A stretch of 64,000 bases of DNA from Metapseudomonas boanensis (lineage in GTDB: Bacteria; Pseudomonadota; Gammaproteobacteria; Pseudomonadales; Pseudomonadaceae). The number at the start of each line of letters is the position of its first letter. The stretch's first letter is position 1. Location of the stretch: the NCBI RefSeq assembly GCF_018704125.1, contig NZ_JAGTIS010000004.1, positions 186,001-250,000 on the forward strand, in the 5' to 3' direction. The notes beneath the pieces are model-generated. The model was not told the origin of the DNA. It searched no databases and saw nothing but the letters and a program-made list of their open reading frames with translations. This document shows, piece after piece, positions 18,538-27,618 of this stretch. The position numbers were made by a program, and so were the translations under genes.

Positions 18538-19746
18538 ATGAAGCATCTCTGGCATAACTGCCACGCCGTCACCATGAAGGACGGCAAGTACAGCATCATC
18601 GAGGACGCCGCGCTGGTGACCTACGCCGGCCGTATCGAGTGGATCGGCCCATACCAGCAACTGAAGTCCATCCCCTACGATGTGGAGGTCGACCTCGACG
18701 GTGCCTGGGTAACTCCTGGCCTGGTCGACTGCCACACCCACCTGGTGTTCGGCGGCGACCGTAGCGGCGAGTTCGAGCAGCGCCTGCAAGGTGTCAGCTA
18801 CGCCGAGATTGCCGCACAGGGCGGTGGTATCGCCAGCACCGTGCGCGCCACTCGCGAAGCCCCCGAGGACGAGCTGCTGGCCAGCGCAACCCGCCGCGCA
18901 GAGCAACTGCTGCGCGATGGCGTCACCACCCTGGAAGTGAAGTCCGGCTATGGTCTGGACCTCTCCAGCGAGCGCAAGATGCTGCGTGTCGCTCGGCGCT
19001 TGGGCGAAAACCTGCCGCTGACGGTTCGCGCCACTTGCCTGGCTGCCCACGCGCTGCCACCGGAATACGCCGGTCGCGCCGATGATTACATCACCCACAT
19101 CTGCGACGAGTTGCTTCCTGCCTTGGCCAGCGAAGGCCTGGTCGATGCCGTGGATGCCTTCTGCGAGCATCTGGCCTTTTCCCCTGCGCAAGTGGAACGG
19201 GTGTTCAAGGTCGCCAAGGGGCTGGGCCTGCCAGTGAAACTGCACGCCGAACAGCTGTCGTCCTTGCACGGCTCCAGCCTGGCCGCGCGCTACCAGGCGC
19301 TGTCCGCTGACCATCTGGAATTCATGACCGAGGAAGACGCCATCGCCATGGCTGCTGCCGGCACAGTTGCCGTGCTGCTGCCGGGCGCCTTCTACCTGCT
19401 GCGGGAAACCCAGCTCCCCCCCATCGAAGCCCTGCGTCGCCACAGCGTGCCCATGGCGGTCGCCAGTGACCTCAATCCCGGCACTTCACCCGCCCTGTCG
19501 CTGCGCCTGATGCTGAACATGGCCTGCACCTCATTCCGCCTCACGCCGGAAGAGGCCCTTGCCGGGGCAACACTGCACGCCGCACGTGCCCTGGGCTTGG
19601 CCGACAGCCACGGCAGCCTCGAAGTGGGCAAGACCGCCGACTTCGTCGCATGGGACATCCAGCGCCCAGCCGAACTGGCCTATTGGCTGGGCGGCGATCT
19701 GCCCAAGCGGGTGATTCGACACGGAAAGGAGATCAACTTTGGCTAA
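18538..19746 (+). CDS. hutI: Imidazolonepropionase
   Basis: HutI hydrolyses imidazolone-5-propionate to N-formimino-glutamate. The 402-residue amidohydrolase shows the metal motif [29 protein letters not shown] with the conserved His, SADHLEF and [10 protein letters not shown] with the metal Asp. I start at ATG 18538, preceded by GGGAG; the longer frame reads through the hairpin spacer. Its 3' end overlaps hutG by 8 nt. Confidence 0.95.
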   Translation: MKHLWHNCHAVTMKDGKYSIIEDAALVTYAGRIEWIGPYQQLKSIPYDVEVDLDGAWVTPGLVDCHTHLVFGGDRSGEFEQRLQGVSYAEIAAQGGGIASTVRATREAPEDELLASATRRAEQLLRDGVTTLEVKSGYGLDLSSERKMLRVARRLGENLPLTVRATCLAAHALPPEYAGRADDYITHICDELLPALASEGLVDAVDAFCEHLAFSPAQVERVFKVAKGLGLPVKLHAEQLSSLHGSSLAARYQALSADHLEFMTEEDAIAMAAAGTVAVLLPGAFYLLRETQLPPIEALRRHSVPMAVASDLNPGTSPALSLRLMLNMACTSFRLTPEEALAGATLHAARALGLADSHGSLEVGKTADFVAWDIQRPAELAYWLGGDLPKRVIRHGKEINFG

Positions 19747-20542
19747 GGTACTGACCTTCAATCGCGGCCGAGTGCCGCTGCTGATCAGCATGCCCCATCC
19801 CGGCACCCAGCTCACCCCGGCAGTAGAGGCCGGCATGGTAGCGGCTGGCCTCGAGCTGGCCGATACCGACTGGCACATCCCGCGCCTGTATGAATTTGCC
19901 GCCGAACTGGGAGCCAGCACCCTGGCGGCCGAGTATTCGCGCTATGTCATCGACCTCAACCGCCCGGCTGACGACAAGCCGCTCTACACGACCGCCACCA
20001 CAGGCCTCTACCCGGAAACCCTGTTCGATGGCGCACCGCTGTACCGCGAGGGACTGACCCCTTCTGCCAACGAGCGCGCTCGCTACCTGGCCGAGATCTG
20101 GACGCCCTACCACCAGACTATCGTCGACGAGCTGGCGCGAATGAAGGCCGAATTCGGTTACGCGCTGCTGTTCGATGCCCATTCGATCCGCTCGCTCATC
20201 CCCCACCTGTTCGAAGGCCGCCTGCCGGACCTGAACCTGGGCACCAACGCCGGCGCCAGTTGCGATCCGAGCCTGGCTGAAGCACTGGTGGCCACCTGCG
20301 GCGAAGCTCGGGACTACAGCCATGTGCTCAATGGGCGCTTCAAAGGCGGGCACATCACCCGTCACTACGGGCAGCCGGAGCAGCACATCCACGCCGTGCA
20401 GCTGGAGCTGAGCCAACGCTGCTACATGGAGGAAGCCCCGCCCTACCCCTACGTCGAAGACCGTGCACAGCAACTGCAAACTGTTCTCCGGAACCTGCTG
20501 CAAGCCATGTTGAGTTGGGGCCAGCAACGCTACGGCCGCTGA
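19739..20542 (+). CDS. hutG: N-formylglutamate deformylase
   Basis: HutG releases formate from N-formylglutamate, the last step of the five-step Hut route. The product is 267 residues with [29 protein letters not shown] and [10 protein letters not shown], the zinc-binding pattern of the FGase family. It starts at a TTG (19739) with AAGGAG 7 nt upstream, overlapping the hutI stop. This rare start probably lowers its translation relative to hutI. The window encodes no HutF, so the formimino-to-formyl step must be encoded elsewhere. Confidence 0.93.
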   Translation: MAKVLTFNRGRVPLLISMPHPGTQLTPAVEAGMVAAGLELADTDWHIPRLYEFAAELGASTLAAEYSRYVIDLNRPADDKPLYTTATTGLYPETLFDGAPLYREGLTPSANERARYLAEIWTPYHQTIVDELARMKAEFGYALLFDAHSIRSLIPHLFEGRLPDLNLGTNAGASCDPSLAEALVATCGEARDYSHVLNGRFKGGHITRHYGQPEQHIHAVQLELSQRCYMEEAPPYPYVEDRAQQLQTVLRNLLQAMLSWGQQRYGR

Positions 20543-20580
20543 TCCGCTACTCCCGGCAAACGCACTTCAACCGGCCGCCT

Positions 20581-20614
20581 GGCGGGTTGAAGTGCCGGGC
20601 CGTTTCAACCCGCC
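20581..20614 (+). terminator. Hairpin after hutG
   Basis: GGCGGGTTGAA (20581-20591) pairs with TTCAACCCGCC (20604-20614), an 11-bp perfect stem 39 bp past the hutG stop. No run of T follows, so termination may need Rho or be partial. Confidence 0.5.
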
Positions 20615-20735
20615 CCTCCATTCGGACTAGCCAGCCTGCATCAGGCGCGGAGCGGCGAGCTATGGCTTCATGACGCCCTATCGGCAGCTGGCACCGAGCG
20701 ATCTCGCCCCAGCGGCCGCCACCACAAGGGGCGCC

Positions 20736-21437
20736 ATGATCGACTTCCACACATCCAGAACCCAAGACCGCCTGCGCCAGGCCGCGCTGGACCTGTTCCT
20801 GGTCAACGGCTACCAATCCACCAGCCTGCGCGACCTCGCCAGTTCGATTGGTGTGCATGCCGGCTCCTTGTACAACCACATCGAGAACAAGCAGAGCCTA
20901 CTCTTCGAGTTGATCGAAGAGTGCATGGACGACCTGCTCAACCTGACCCGGCGCCGCCTCAAACGCGCACTGCCTGGCCAATCACGGGTTCATCTGTTCA
21001 TCCAGGCATTCATCGACTTCCAGGCCGGAGACAAGAAAAGACTGATTCTTCTGGGCCGAGAAAAGAACAATCTCTCCAAGGAGCAGCAGCAACGAATCTA
21101 CAACCTGCGCGGTGACTACCTGGACTGCTTGAAGCGGGTGATCCATGCCGAGGCCGGCATCCCGGAACGGGAGGAGATCGAGCTGAGGTTCCTCGCCAGC
21201 AGCGTAATAGGCATGCTGGAGAGCTTCGTCCTGTGGGACCACAGCTTTCAGTCCCTGTCGAATCAGGAAGTGGTGGAGCGTTTTACCAACATGGTTGCCA
21301 GAGCGATATCCCCTCCTCGCGAACAGCGCTCTCACCTACCGGGCAACGAACCCACCAGGAAATCGCCTGCCTCCAGGCAGTTGCCGTCGCCAACGAGACA
21401 CTATCCGCAAGCCGGCCCGCCGGGACGGGACGGCTGA
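20736..21437 (+). CDS. TetR/AcrR-family transcriptional regulator
   Basis: The N-terminal TetR HTH is clear: QDRLRQAALDLFLVNGYQST, then LRDLASSIGVHAGSLYNHIENKQSLL. The ligand domain runs to about residue 200. The last 40 residues are low-complexity and overlap a decayed EAL fragment on the other strand, so the natural C-terminus may have been replaced. I prefer ATG 20736 (AAGGGG upstream) to 20670. It lies 190 bp past hutG in the same direction, but TetR proteins do not usually govern hut, so its target is unknown. Confidence 0.8.
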   Translation: MIDFHTSRTQDRLRQAALDLFLVNGYQSTSLRDLASSIGVHAGSLYNHIENKQSLLFELIEECMDDLLNLTRRRLKRALPGQSRVHLFIQAFIDFQAGDKKRLILLGREKNNLSKEQQQRIYNLRGDYLDCLKRVIHAEAGIPEREEIELRFLASSVIGMLESFVLWDHSFQSLSNQEVVERFTNMVARAISPPREQRSHLPGNEPTRKSPASRQLPSPTRHYPQAGPPGRDG

Positions 21438-21650
21438 ACAGATCCCCCTGGAACGCCCGGCAGCCGTACGCCATCAGGAAGTCATCTGCTCCACGGTTTC
21501 CACGCCTTCGGCCACGACGCTCACGTTCAGATTGTCGGCCAGTGCCATGATGGTCCGCGTGATCGCCGCATCGTTCTCGTCCGTCGGCACGTCTCCGACA
21601 AAGGACTTGTCGATCTTCAACTGCTCCAGCGTCCTTGAGGAGCTCCACAT
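21415..21650 (-). pseudogene. EAL-domain (c-di-GMP phosphodiesterase) C-terminal fragment
   Basis: Reading the minus strand, TLEQLKIDKSFVGDVPTDEN, then AAITRTIMALADNLNVSVVAEGVETVEQM, then in another frame FLMAYGCRAFQGDLFSRPVP, is the end of an EAL domain. A frameshift near 21480 separates EQM from FLMAYG, and a second break precedes the TLEQL segment. No GGDEF or N-terminal part remains. It is dead sequence left by a deletion. Confidence 0.65.
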
Positions 21651-21951
21651 TTAACGTCAGGCAAATCTCATTTCATGACAGATCGTTAACTCAGGATCAT
21701 TGGGACCAATGCATTCACATCCGTTGCGCAATCCTACTTTTTCAGAGCAAACCAACGTCATCCACTACAAGCGCAAGTAAGCTCCAAACTCGAAGGAACC
21801 GCACGGCGGCTTTTCACCATCCATGATCGGGACCGTCTTGCCAAGACGGCCAGGTCGGAGCGAAAGTGCGCGCAAAAACATCGCGTAGAACCGCACACAG
21901 CGAGTATCTTCGCCAGCCTTTGGAATGTATGCGTTAAGGAAGTGTCGTCAC
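21651..21951. other. Non-coding spacer
   Basis: No coding frame with family features is visible between the EAL fragment and the ClpP-like gene. The region is more AT-rich than its surroundings and probably carries the promoter of the downstream gene. Confidence 0.5.
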
Positions 21952-22524
21952 ATGATGAGAGCAACAATTCGAACCGCCATCATCTGCGCGATTGCACTTT
22001 GTTCGGCAACGGCTATCGCCAAGGTAGAAGTACAAGCCGTTCAGCATAAAACCATCGGCCTGGTACTTGCGGCCAAGATTTCCGAAGACATTGCCCCAGG
22101 TGACTATGAGGCACTGATCAGTGGCATCAGGGCCAACCCGGGCAAGTATGCGAAGAAGGTCGTGGTCCTGGACAGCATTGGTGGCAGCGTGCCCGAGGCT
22201 ATCAAAATGGGTCGCCTGCTGCGTGAGACAGGTTTCGATGCCCTGGTTCCCTCCAGCAGCGTCTGCCAGGGCACCTGCATCTACCTGCTGGCCGCCGGCC
22301 GCGAGAAGACTGTACGCGGGTATGTCGGCCTGCACCGACCGTACTTCCCGAGCGGCGACTCCGCCCTCGCCGACCTCACCCACAAGGGCGTGCGCTACAA
22401 CCCGACAGACTACTTCCGGGAAATGAACATTCCCACGAGTCTGGTTGAAGAGATGCAGGCGATCGAGCCATGGAAAATGCGCGTACTGACATCGGAGGAC
22501 CTGGCCAGATATCGGCTCAACTAG
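21952..22524 (+). CDS. Exported ClpP-like protease-fold protein
   Basis: This 190-residue protein has a signal peptide (TIRTAIICAIALCSATAIA) and a ClpP/crotonase-like domain of the COG3904 type: VVLDSIGGSVPEAIKMGRLL, then a CxxxC segment VCQGTCIYLLAAG, then GLHRPYF. In relatives I remember, the residue between the cysteines is usually the catalytic Ser (CASxC type); here it is Gly-Thr, so the nucleophile may be missing or moved. The ATG at 21952 has AAGGAAG upstream. It may be expressed with the following lipoprotein gene, though the gap is 199 bp. Confidence 0.65.
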   Translation: MMRATIRTAIICAIALCSATAIAKVEVQAVQHKTIGLVLAAKISEDIAPGDYEALISGIRANPGKYAKKVVVLDSIGGSVPEAIKMGRLLRETGFDALVPSSSVCQGTCIYLLAAGREKTVRGYVGLHRPYFPSGDSALADLTHKGVRYNPTDYFREMNIPTSLVEEMQAIEPWKMRVLTSEDLARYRLN

Positions 22525-22723
22525 GTTGCAGCCGGGCGGGCCAGCTTCCCCGAGGCCGACGCGCGCCTTTGCGCCGAAGTCTGCTGCCGCCGCTGTCCGT
22601 ACCTATACTCGAAACACCGAGGTCGGACTTGCTGAGTGCTCCGCTGGAAAGATGGCTGCATCTCGTCTATCAGCGCACCGAGGCAGACTTCATCCCGTGA
22701 TTCAACGGCGACTGGACTCAACT

Positions 22724-23848
22724 ATGGCTGACCATGACGGTGGCTTGGTACAAGCTGAGCAACAGTGGAGGCAACTCCGCCCCTTCTGCCTCATCACTGC
22801 GCTGGTTGCTTCGCTGACGCTCCCTGGTTGCACACGCATTGGCCCCGACACTGTGACGCTGGATCGCTTCGACTACAGCTCAGCCATCGCCGACTCCTGG
22901 AAACAACAGACACTGCTCAACATCGTCAAGCTGCGCTACATGGACATGCCTGTATTCGTCGATGTCGCATCAATAGTTGCCGGTTATTCGCTGGAAACCG
23001 GAGGCAGCATCGGTGGGCAGATCTCGTCGGCCGATGCGATTCAAGGCAACAGCGTCGTGCTAGGTGCCAACGGCAAATACACGGATCGCCCCACGATTAC
23101 CTACGTGCCGCTGACCGGTGAAAAATTCCTCATCGGGCTGCTGACACCCATCGATCCGAAGAATATTTTCTCCATGCTCCAGTCAGGCTATGCAGCGGAT
23201 TTCATCCTGGGCCTGACTGTCGAGTCGCTCAATGGTGTACGCAATCGCTCGGCAATGGCGGGTGCCCTGCGCGAGGCTGAACCGGAATTCTTGCGTGCGC
23301 TGGAGTTGATTCGCGATATCCAGGCCGCCGGCGCCGTGGGCATGCGCGTAGAAGAGGACAAGGTCAAAGGCAGGACCGCTGTTCTATTCATGCGCCGCGA
23401 TGATGTCGCTCCCGAGATTTTGGAAAAACAGAAAGAAGTCCGTCGTTTGCTTCACTTATCGGAAGGGCGCGAGCGGTTTGTGCTCAAGTATTCGCCGGCA
23501 CGCGGAGAAGAGGACGAATTGGCGGTGAACAGCCGTTCGATGCTGCAAATCATGACGGCGTTTTCCAGTTATATAGATGTGCCCGAAGAGCACATCAACG
23601 ATCAAAGTGCCGTGCCTACCGTCGAAAAGGGCAGTGTCGAGAATCGCGTGTCGCGAATTCTCATTCGCAGCGGCAAGGAAAAGCCCGAGCACGCATACAC
23701 GACGGTGCATTATCGTGGTCACTGGTTCTGGATCGATGACACCAACTGGCAGGCGAAACGTGCACTGGCGGCCATCATGTTCTTCTTCACGCTGTCGGAG
23801 ACCGGCAGCAATGACAAACTGCCTTTGATCACAATCCCAGCGCAGTGA
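22724..23848 (+). CDS. Lipoprotein of unknown function
   Basis: The 374-residue protein has an N-terminal hydrophobic stretch ending in a lipobox-like LTLPGC with Cys at position 36, so it is probably a membrane-anchored lipoprotein. The rest is soluble: DSWKQQTLLNIVKLRYMDMP, later LKYSPARGEEDELAVNSRSM, HYRGHWFWIDDTNWQAKRAL and FFFTLSETGSNDKLPLITIP. This pattern recurs in uncharacterised proteobacterial proteins. No enzymatic motif is visible. I started at ATG 22724; upstream residues of the open frame are not protein-like. Confidence 0.6.
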   Translation: MADHDGGLVQAEQQWRQLRPFCLITALVASLTLPGCTRIGPDTVTLDRFDYSSAIADSWKQQTLLNIVKLRYMDMPVFVDVASIVAGYSLETGGSIGGQISSADAIQGNSVVLGANGKYTDRPTITYVPLTGEKFLIGLLTPIDPKNIFSMLQSGYAADFILGLTVESLNGVRNRSAMAGALREAEPEFLRALELIRDIQAAGAVGMRVEEDKVKGRTAVLFMRRDDVAPEILEKQKEVRRLLHLSEGRERFVLKYSPARGEEDELAVNSRSMLQIMTAFSSYIDVPEEHINDQSAVPTVEKGSVENRVSRILIRSGKEKPEHAYTTVHYRGHWFWIDDTNWQAKRALAAIMFFFTLSETGSNDKLPLITIPAQ

Positions 23849-23892
23849 TTGGACGTGTCAGTACTGATTTATCCTGCGGTACGGCCAATAGG

Positions 23893-24246
23893 CTAAACCA
23901 GCACTTGGCGGGTGCTGGCAATCAGCTCATGGACCTGGCGCTCGACATGCGCCTCAATGGGTACTTCCGGACCACGGCCGCGGGGACATGGCAAGCTGGG
24001 GGTCGTTCCAAACAGTCGGCAGATCAGCGGGCGTTGATCGTACACTTCACAGCCGTGCGGGCCGAGGTGCACGCAGTTCCATTCGGCAAGCGCTGCGTCA
24101 TGTTCAGCGTCGCTCTTCACGGGCAGTCGTGATAGCTCCTCGGACGACGCCGTTACCGGCCCGCAGCAATCATGGCAGCCAGGCACGCAGGCGAAGCTGG
24201 GGATCTGGCGGCGCAACTGGTCGATCTTTCGGCTGGTACAACCCAT
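23893..24246 (-). CDS. YkgJ-family cysteine-cluster protein
   Basis: The 117-residue protein has the zinc/iron-cluster-binding cysteine set of YkgJ proteins (PF03692): CVPGCHDCCGPV, then NCVHLGPHGCEVYDQRPLICR. The family is abundant in pseudomonads but its function is not settled. It is convergent with the lipoprotein gene (44-bp gap) and lies just downstream of the broken aminotransferase, which may explain the odd flanking sequence. Confidence 0.75.
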   Translation of the reverse strand: MGCTSRKIDQLRRQIPSFACVPGCHDCCGPVTASSEELSRLPVKSDAEHDAALAEWNCVHLGPHGCEVYDQRPLICRLFGTTPSLPCPRGRGPEVPIEAHVERQVHELIASTRQVLV

Positions 24247-24408
24247 GGAACGGTCTCTCTTGTGATCGCCTGCATTCTAACTGACAGCTGACGAATGTCT
24301 TGCTCCATGTTGCCCCTGTGTGTGGGGCATCTATATGGCTTCGACCATCCTGCACCTACCTGCCCCACCGACTCACGCTGCCGCCGAGCGGTCTGCGCCT
24401 TGGGCGAA

Positions 24409-24948
24409 CTATCGCAGTGACTTGTGGATGTACCCTTCCCACTGGTGCCGACGGCTCTGGTTGTAGCCCAGAGCAAACCAGCGATCGGTATCATCGAGCG
24501 CACGACTGAAGGTTTCGAGCACTCGCCGAATCTCGGCTTCCCAATCGCATTGATGCGACACCAGATCAGCTTCACGACGGTGTCGTTTGCGTCTGAACCC
24601 GAGTTCGTGAAGAACACCTTGCTCATCGGAACCGGCGCCATCTCGATCAATTGCTCTGCCAGCTCAATGCTTGGGCTATGCGCCTTGTGACTGAACAGGT
24701 GATAGAACGGAAGCTTGCGCAGCTGTTGCTCAGCCGCCTTGATCAGGCATTCGTTGCTGAACCCCAGCGCCCCCCCCCAAGCCCGACGTGGCCTCGATGC
24801 ACTGCTTGCCTTGATCATCGTAGAAGTAGACGCCCTCCCCTCGTTCGATGATCAATGGGCCTACTTCCTGGTGCAGTCGAGCATCCGTGTAAGGGTGTAG
24901 CTGATACTCAACATCCTTCTGAGCGAGTGAGAGATCAGGCATGTTCAT
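24409..24948 (-). pseudogene. Class III aminotransferase, truncated and frameshifted
   Basis: From ATG 24948 the frame reads LHPYTDARLHQEVGPLIIER and YFYDDQGKQCIEATSG, the start of an omega-aminotransferase of the SpuC type. At a run of nine C (24770-24778) the frame is lost. One base fewer restores GGALGFSNECLIKAAEQQLR, then FYHLFSHKAHSPSIELAEQL and FFTNSGSDANDTVVKL. After about 130 residues (of about 450) similarity stops near 24540. The following sequence ends at 24409 in an unrecognised tail, DDTDRWFALGYNQSRR, so a deletion removed the PLP-lysine domain. It is third in the minus-strand unit after the amidotransferase and aldehyde dehydrogenase. Confidence 0.75.
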
Positions 24949-25016
24949 GATTGGGCACTCCCGTGAATTCGTGCCGACGGAGCAAGGCACTGTTGTCTAT
25001 AGGCATGGCCTGCTCC

Positions 25017-26510
25017 TTACAGCTTGATCCACGTGGCCTTGAGTTCGGTGTATTTGTCGAACGCGTGCAGCGACTTGTCGCGACCATTACCCGATTGCTT
25101 GAAGCCACCGAATGGTGCGGTCATGTCACCACCGTCGTACTGGTTGACCCAGACGCTGCCGGCACGAAGCGCTTTGGCGACCAGATGCGCTTTGGAGATA
25201 TTGCTCGTCCATACAGCAGCGGCCAGGCCATAGGGCGTGTCGTTAGCGATCTGGATCGCCTCTTCGGCACTGTCGAAGGTGATAACGGAAAGTACGGGGC
25301 CGAAGATTTCTTCTCGAGCGATCCGCATGGAGTTCAAGACGCCTTCGAAGATGGTCGGCTCGACATATACCCCGCCCGTTTCTTCCAGCGCCCGCTTGCC
25401 GCCGATCAGCAGCTTGGCGCCATCGGCATGGCCCGCCTCGATGTAGGAAAGGACGGTGTTGAGTTGCTGGGTATCGACCAGGGCACCGACATTGGTCTCC
25501 GGATCCAGGGGATTACCCGCCTTCCAGCTCTTGATCGCCTCGACAACCAGAGGCACGAAGTCGTCCTTGATCGAGCGCTCGACCAGCAGGCGCGAGCCAG
25601 CAGTGCAGACTTCACCCTGGTTGAATGCGATGGCCGCAGCTGCAGACTCCGCAGCTACCTGAAGATCAGGCGCATCGGCGAATACGATGTTGGGACTCTT
25701 GCCGCCGGCCTCGAGCCAGATGCGTTTCATGTTCGACTGACCGGCATACACCAAGAGCTGCTTGGCGACCTTGGTCGAACCTGTGAAGACCAGGGTATCA
25801 ACGTCCATGTGCAGAGCCAGAGCCTTGCCGACCGTATGACCGTAGCCCGGCAGCACGTTCAGAACGCCTTTGGGGATACCAGCCTCTACGGCGAGCTGGG
25901 CAACTCGGATCGCGGTCAGCGGGGACTTCTCAGACGGTTTGAGAATGACGGAGTTGCCTGTAGCAAGAGCCGGCCCCAGCTTCCAACAAGCCATCATCAA
26001 CGGGAAGTTCCAGGGAACGATTGCAGCAACGACTCCGATCGCTTCCCGAGTTACCAGACCAAGCTGGTCATGGGACGTGGGCGCCACTTCGTCGTAGACC
26101 TTATCAATCGCCTCACCACTCCAACGAAGAGCAGACGCCGAGCACGCCACATCAACATTCAGCGAGTCGCTGATCGGCTTGCCCATATCCAACGTTTCCA
26201 ACAGGGCCAGCTCCTCGGCATGCGCCTCGACGAGCTCAGCAAACCGGATCATGACCGCTTTTCGACTGGCAGGTGCAAGCTGCGACCAGACTCCGGAATT
26301 GAAAGTGGCACGAGCACTCACGACAGCACGATCTGCATCCGCCTGGTCGCAGCTGGCGACCTCGGCGAGCAGACGACCATCCACCGGGCTTATGCAGTCG
26401 AACGTCTCCCCATCAGTCGCATTGGTGTACTCGCCATTGATGAATGCGCGACCTTCGATCTTCAGGGCCTTTGCTCTGGATTCCCAGTCGGTGCGGGTCA
26501 GGTTGATCAT
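25017..26510 (-). CDS. Aldehyde dehydrogenase (PuuC/KauB-like)
   Basis: This 497-residue NAD(P)-dependent aldehyde dehydrogenase is complete: VPWNFPLMMACWKLGPALAT and FTGSTKVAKQ for cofactor, general base Glu267 in LEAGGKSPNIVF, catalytic Cys302 in NQGEVCTAG. Overall it resembles gamma-glutamyl-gamma-aminobutyraldehyde dehydrogenases of polyamine catabolism. ATG 26510 has GAGGAG 6 nt upstream. It follows an amidotransferase gene and precedes a broken aminotransferase, all on one strand, behind a promoter with the island's shared operator. I infer it oxidises an aldehyde made from the amine after P450 oxidation. Confidence 0.85.
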   Translation of the reverse strand: MINLTRTDWESRAKALKIEGRAFINGEYTNATDGETFDCISPVDGRLLAEVASCDQADADRAVVSARATFNSGVWSQLAPASRKAVMIRFAELVEAHAEELALLETLDMGKPISDSLNVDVACSASALRWSGEAIDKVYDEVAPTSHDQLGLVTREAIGVVAAIVPWNFPLMMACWKLGPALATGNSVILKPSEKSPLTAIRVAQLAVEAGIPKGVLNVLPGYGHTVGKALALHMDVDTLVFTGSTKVAKQLLVYAGQSNMKRIWLEAGGKSPNIVFADAPDLQVAAESAAAAIAFNQGEVCTAGSRLLVERSIKDDFVPLVVEAIKSWKAGNPLDPETNVGALVDTQQLNTVLSYIEAGHADGAKLLIGGKRALEETGGVYVEPTIFEGVLNSMRIAREEIFGPVLSVITFDSAEEAIQIANDTPYGLAAAVWTSNISKAHLVAKALRAGSVWVNQYDGGDMTAPFGGFKQSGNGRDKSLHAFDKYTELKATWIKL

Positions 26511-26602
26511 GTCGTCTCCTCTCGTCGTATTGCTGCAACGCATGGCGAATTCTGGATAAGCGCAGGCACAGGAGCTGATCCAGGTCCTTATTGAGGCAAG
26601 CC

Positions 26603-27280
26603 TCAGATGTTGTTCAAAAAGTCGCGCAGTAGCGCTTTGCAGTTGGCCTGGTTCTCGGGCTCTCGAGCCTGAATCTCGGCACGCATCCGCTCCGGCAGAT
26701 CGCCAGCCGACGCAAGGAAGCGCTTGCCTTCTTCCGTCCCATGCCAATAAGCCGTCCAGGTGTCGAACATCTCCGCATCGATTTCCGGATGAAACTGGAC
26801 CCCCATTGCCCGTCCTTTCCGATAAGCCTGGGGGGCGAGATCCGTCAGTCCCAGCAAGGTGGAGCCTGGTGGCGGAGTGAACGCATCGAAATGAAAGTTG
26901 AGCCATGGCCCTTTGTGTGCCCAGCCATCAGGCGTCTCAAGCGGCGTCCAACCAATCTCCGGAACAGCGTTTCGATAAACCTGTCCACCCAATGCTCGGG
27001 CCAGAAGCTGGCTGCCGAAGCAAATCCCTAATGTCGGAACACCCCTCGCCTGGACGGACTGGAGCCAAGTCAGTTCATTGGCCAGCCATGGCAACCGGTG
27101 ATCGTAAGCAGACTCAGGACTGCCCATCACAACCGCCAGGCCGAGGCTATCTGGATCGGGCAAGCCTGCAGATACCGGAATGACCTCTAGCTGGACGCCT
27201 AGATCGGAAAACAGATCCGGAAGGCTCCCAAGGACATCGGTATCCGAGTGAGTGATGGCGACGGCACGTTCGGGTCTCAT
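26603..27280 (-). CDS. Class I glutamine amidotransferase, candidate gamma-glutamyl hydrolase (copy 1)
   Basis: This 225-residue protein has the class I GATase triad: nucleophile Cys87 in TLGICFGSQLLARALGG, and His164 and Glu166 in GVQFHPEIDAE. Stand-alone enzymes of this fold include PuuD-like hydrolases of gamma-glutamyl amides and GMP-synthase-like proteins. The start at 27280 has AGGAG 6 nt upstream. It is first in a minus-strand unit with the aldehyde dehydrogenase (92-bp gap). A half-degenerate operator (27306-27325) lies 26 bp before its start. It is only distantly like the second amidotransferase at 30717-31448. Confidence 0.75.
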   Translation of the reverse strand: MRPERAVAITHSDTDVLGSLPDLFSDLGVQLEVIPVSAGLPDPDSLGLAVVMGSPESAYDHRLPWLANELTWLQSVQARGVPTLGICFGSQLLARALGGQVYRNAVPEIGWTPLETPDGWAHKGPWLNFHFDAFTPPPGSTLLGLTDLAPQAYRKGRAMGVQFHPEIDAEMFDTWTAYWHGTEEGKRFLASAGDLPERMRAEIQAREPENQANCKALLRDFLNNI

Positions 27281-27305
27281 GGGGCGCTCCTGAGGGGCAA
27301 GCAAA

Positions 27306-27325
27306 TACTTATGAAACCATATCTT
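27306..27325. promoter_or_regulatory. Island operator, copy 1 (left unit)
   Basis: The sequence TACTTAT-GAAACC-ATATCTT keeps the core and right arm of the operator found at 27453 and 31629, but its left arm is degenerate. It lies 26 bp before the start of the minus-strand amidotransferase gene. Confidence 0.6.
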
Positions 27326-27448
27326 AAAGCTAATTAACTGCCAATCCCTCTTCAGCCAGATGCCAAAACCGGGCCGAGTGATCACCGACGAGGGCAACAG
27401 AAAAGGTGGGCTAGAGACCGAATCGGACAAGCGGGCGTAAAAATACGG

Positions 27449-27477
27449 TTGAAAGATATGAAACCATATTTTAAATT
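27449..27477 (+). promoter_or_regulatory. P450 operon promoter with embedded operator
   Basis: TTGAAA (27449-27454) and TAAATT (27472-27477) are separated by exactly 17 bp and look like -35 and -10 boxes. The dyad AAGATAT-GAAACC-ATATTTT (27453-27472) fills the spacer, so a bound repressor would block RNA polymerase. The leader to the P450 ATG is about 135 nt. Confidence 0.7.
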
Positions 27478-27618
27478 GAAATCACCCCACTCCCTCGACA
27501 GGCGGCTACAGACAGCTTCCTCGGGAGAGACGAATGGCGTAGCGCTGGGCCTTGGGCTGTTGAGCCTCTGGCGAGATGTCCACTCAAGAAGCCTTTAACA
27601 AAAATCGGAGGTGTCTAA

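Larger units (their letters stand above)
27281..27618. promoter_or_regulatory. Divergent promoter region of the amine island
   Basis: This 338-bp AT-rich region separates the minus-strand amidotransferase-ALDH unit from the P450 operon. It contains two copies of the island operator (27306-27325 and 27453-27472) and a sigma-70-type promoter reading right (27449-27477). A good ribosome site (GGAGG) precedes the P450 ATG. Confidence 0.7.

Noticed and set aside
24951-26594. 547-codon open frame opposite the aldehyde dehydrogenase
   Set aside because: Antisense shadow; the ALDH frame has all catalytic residues and a ribosome site, this one has neither.
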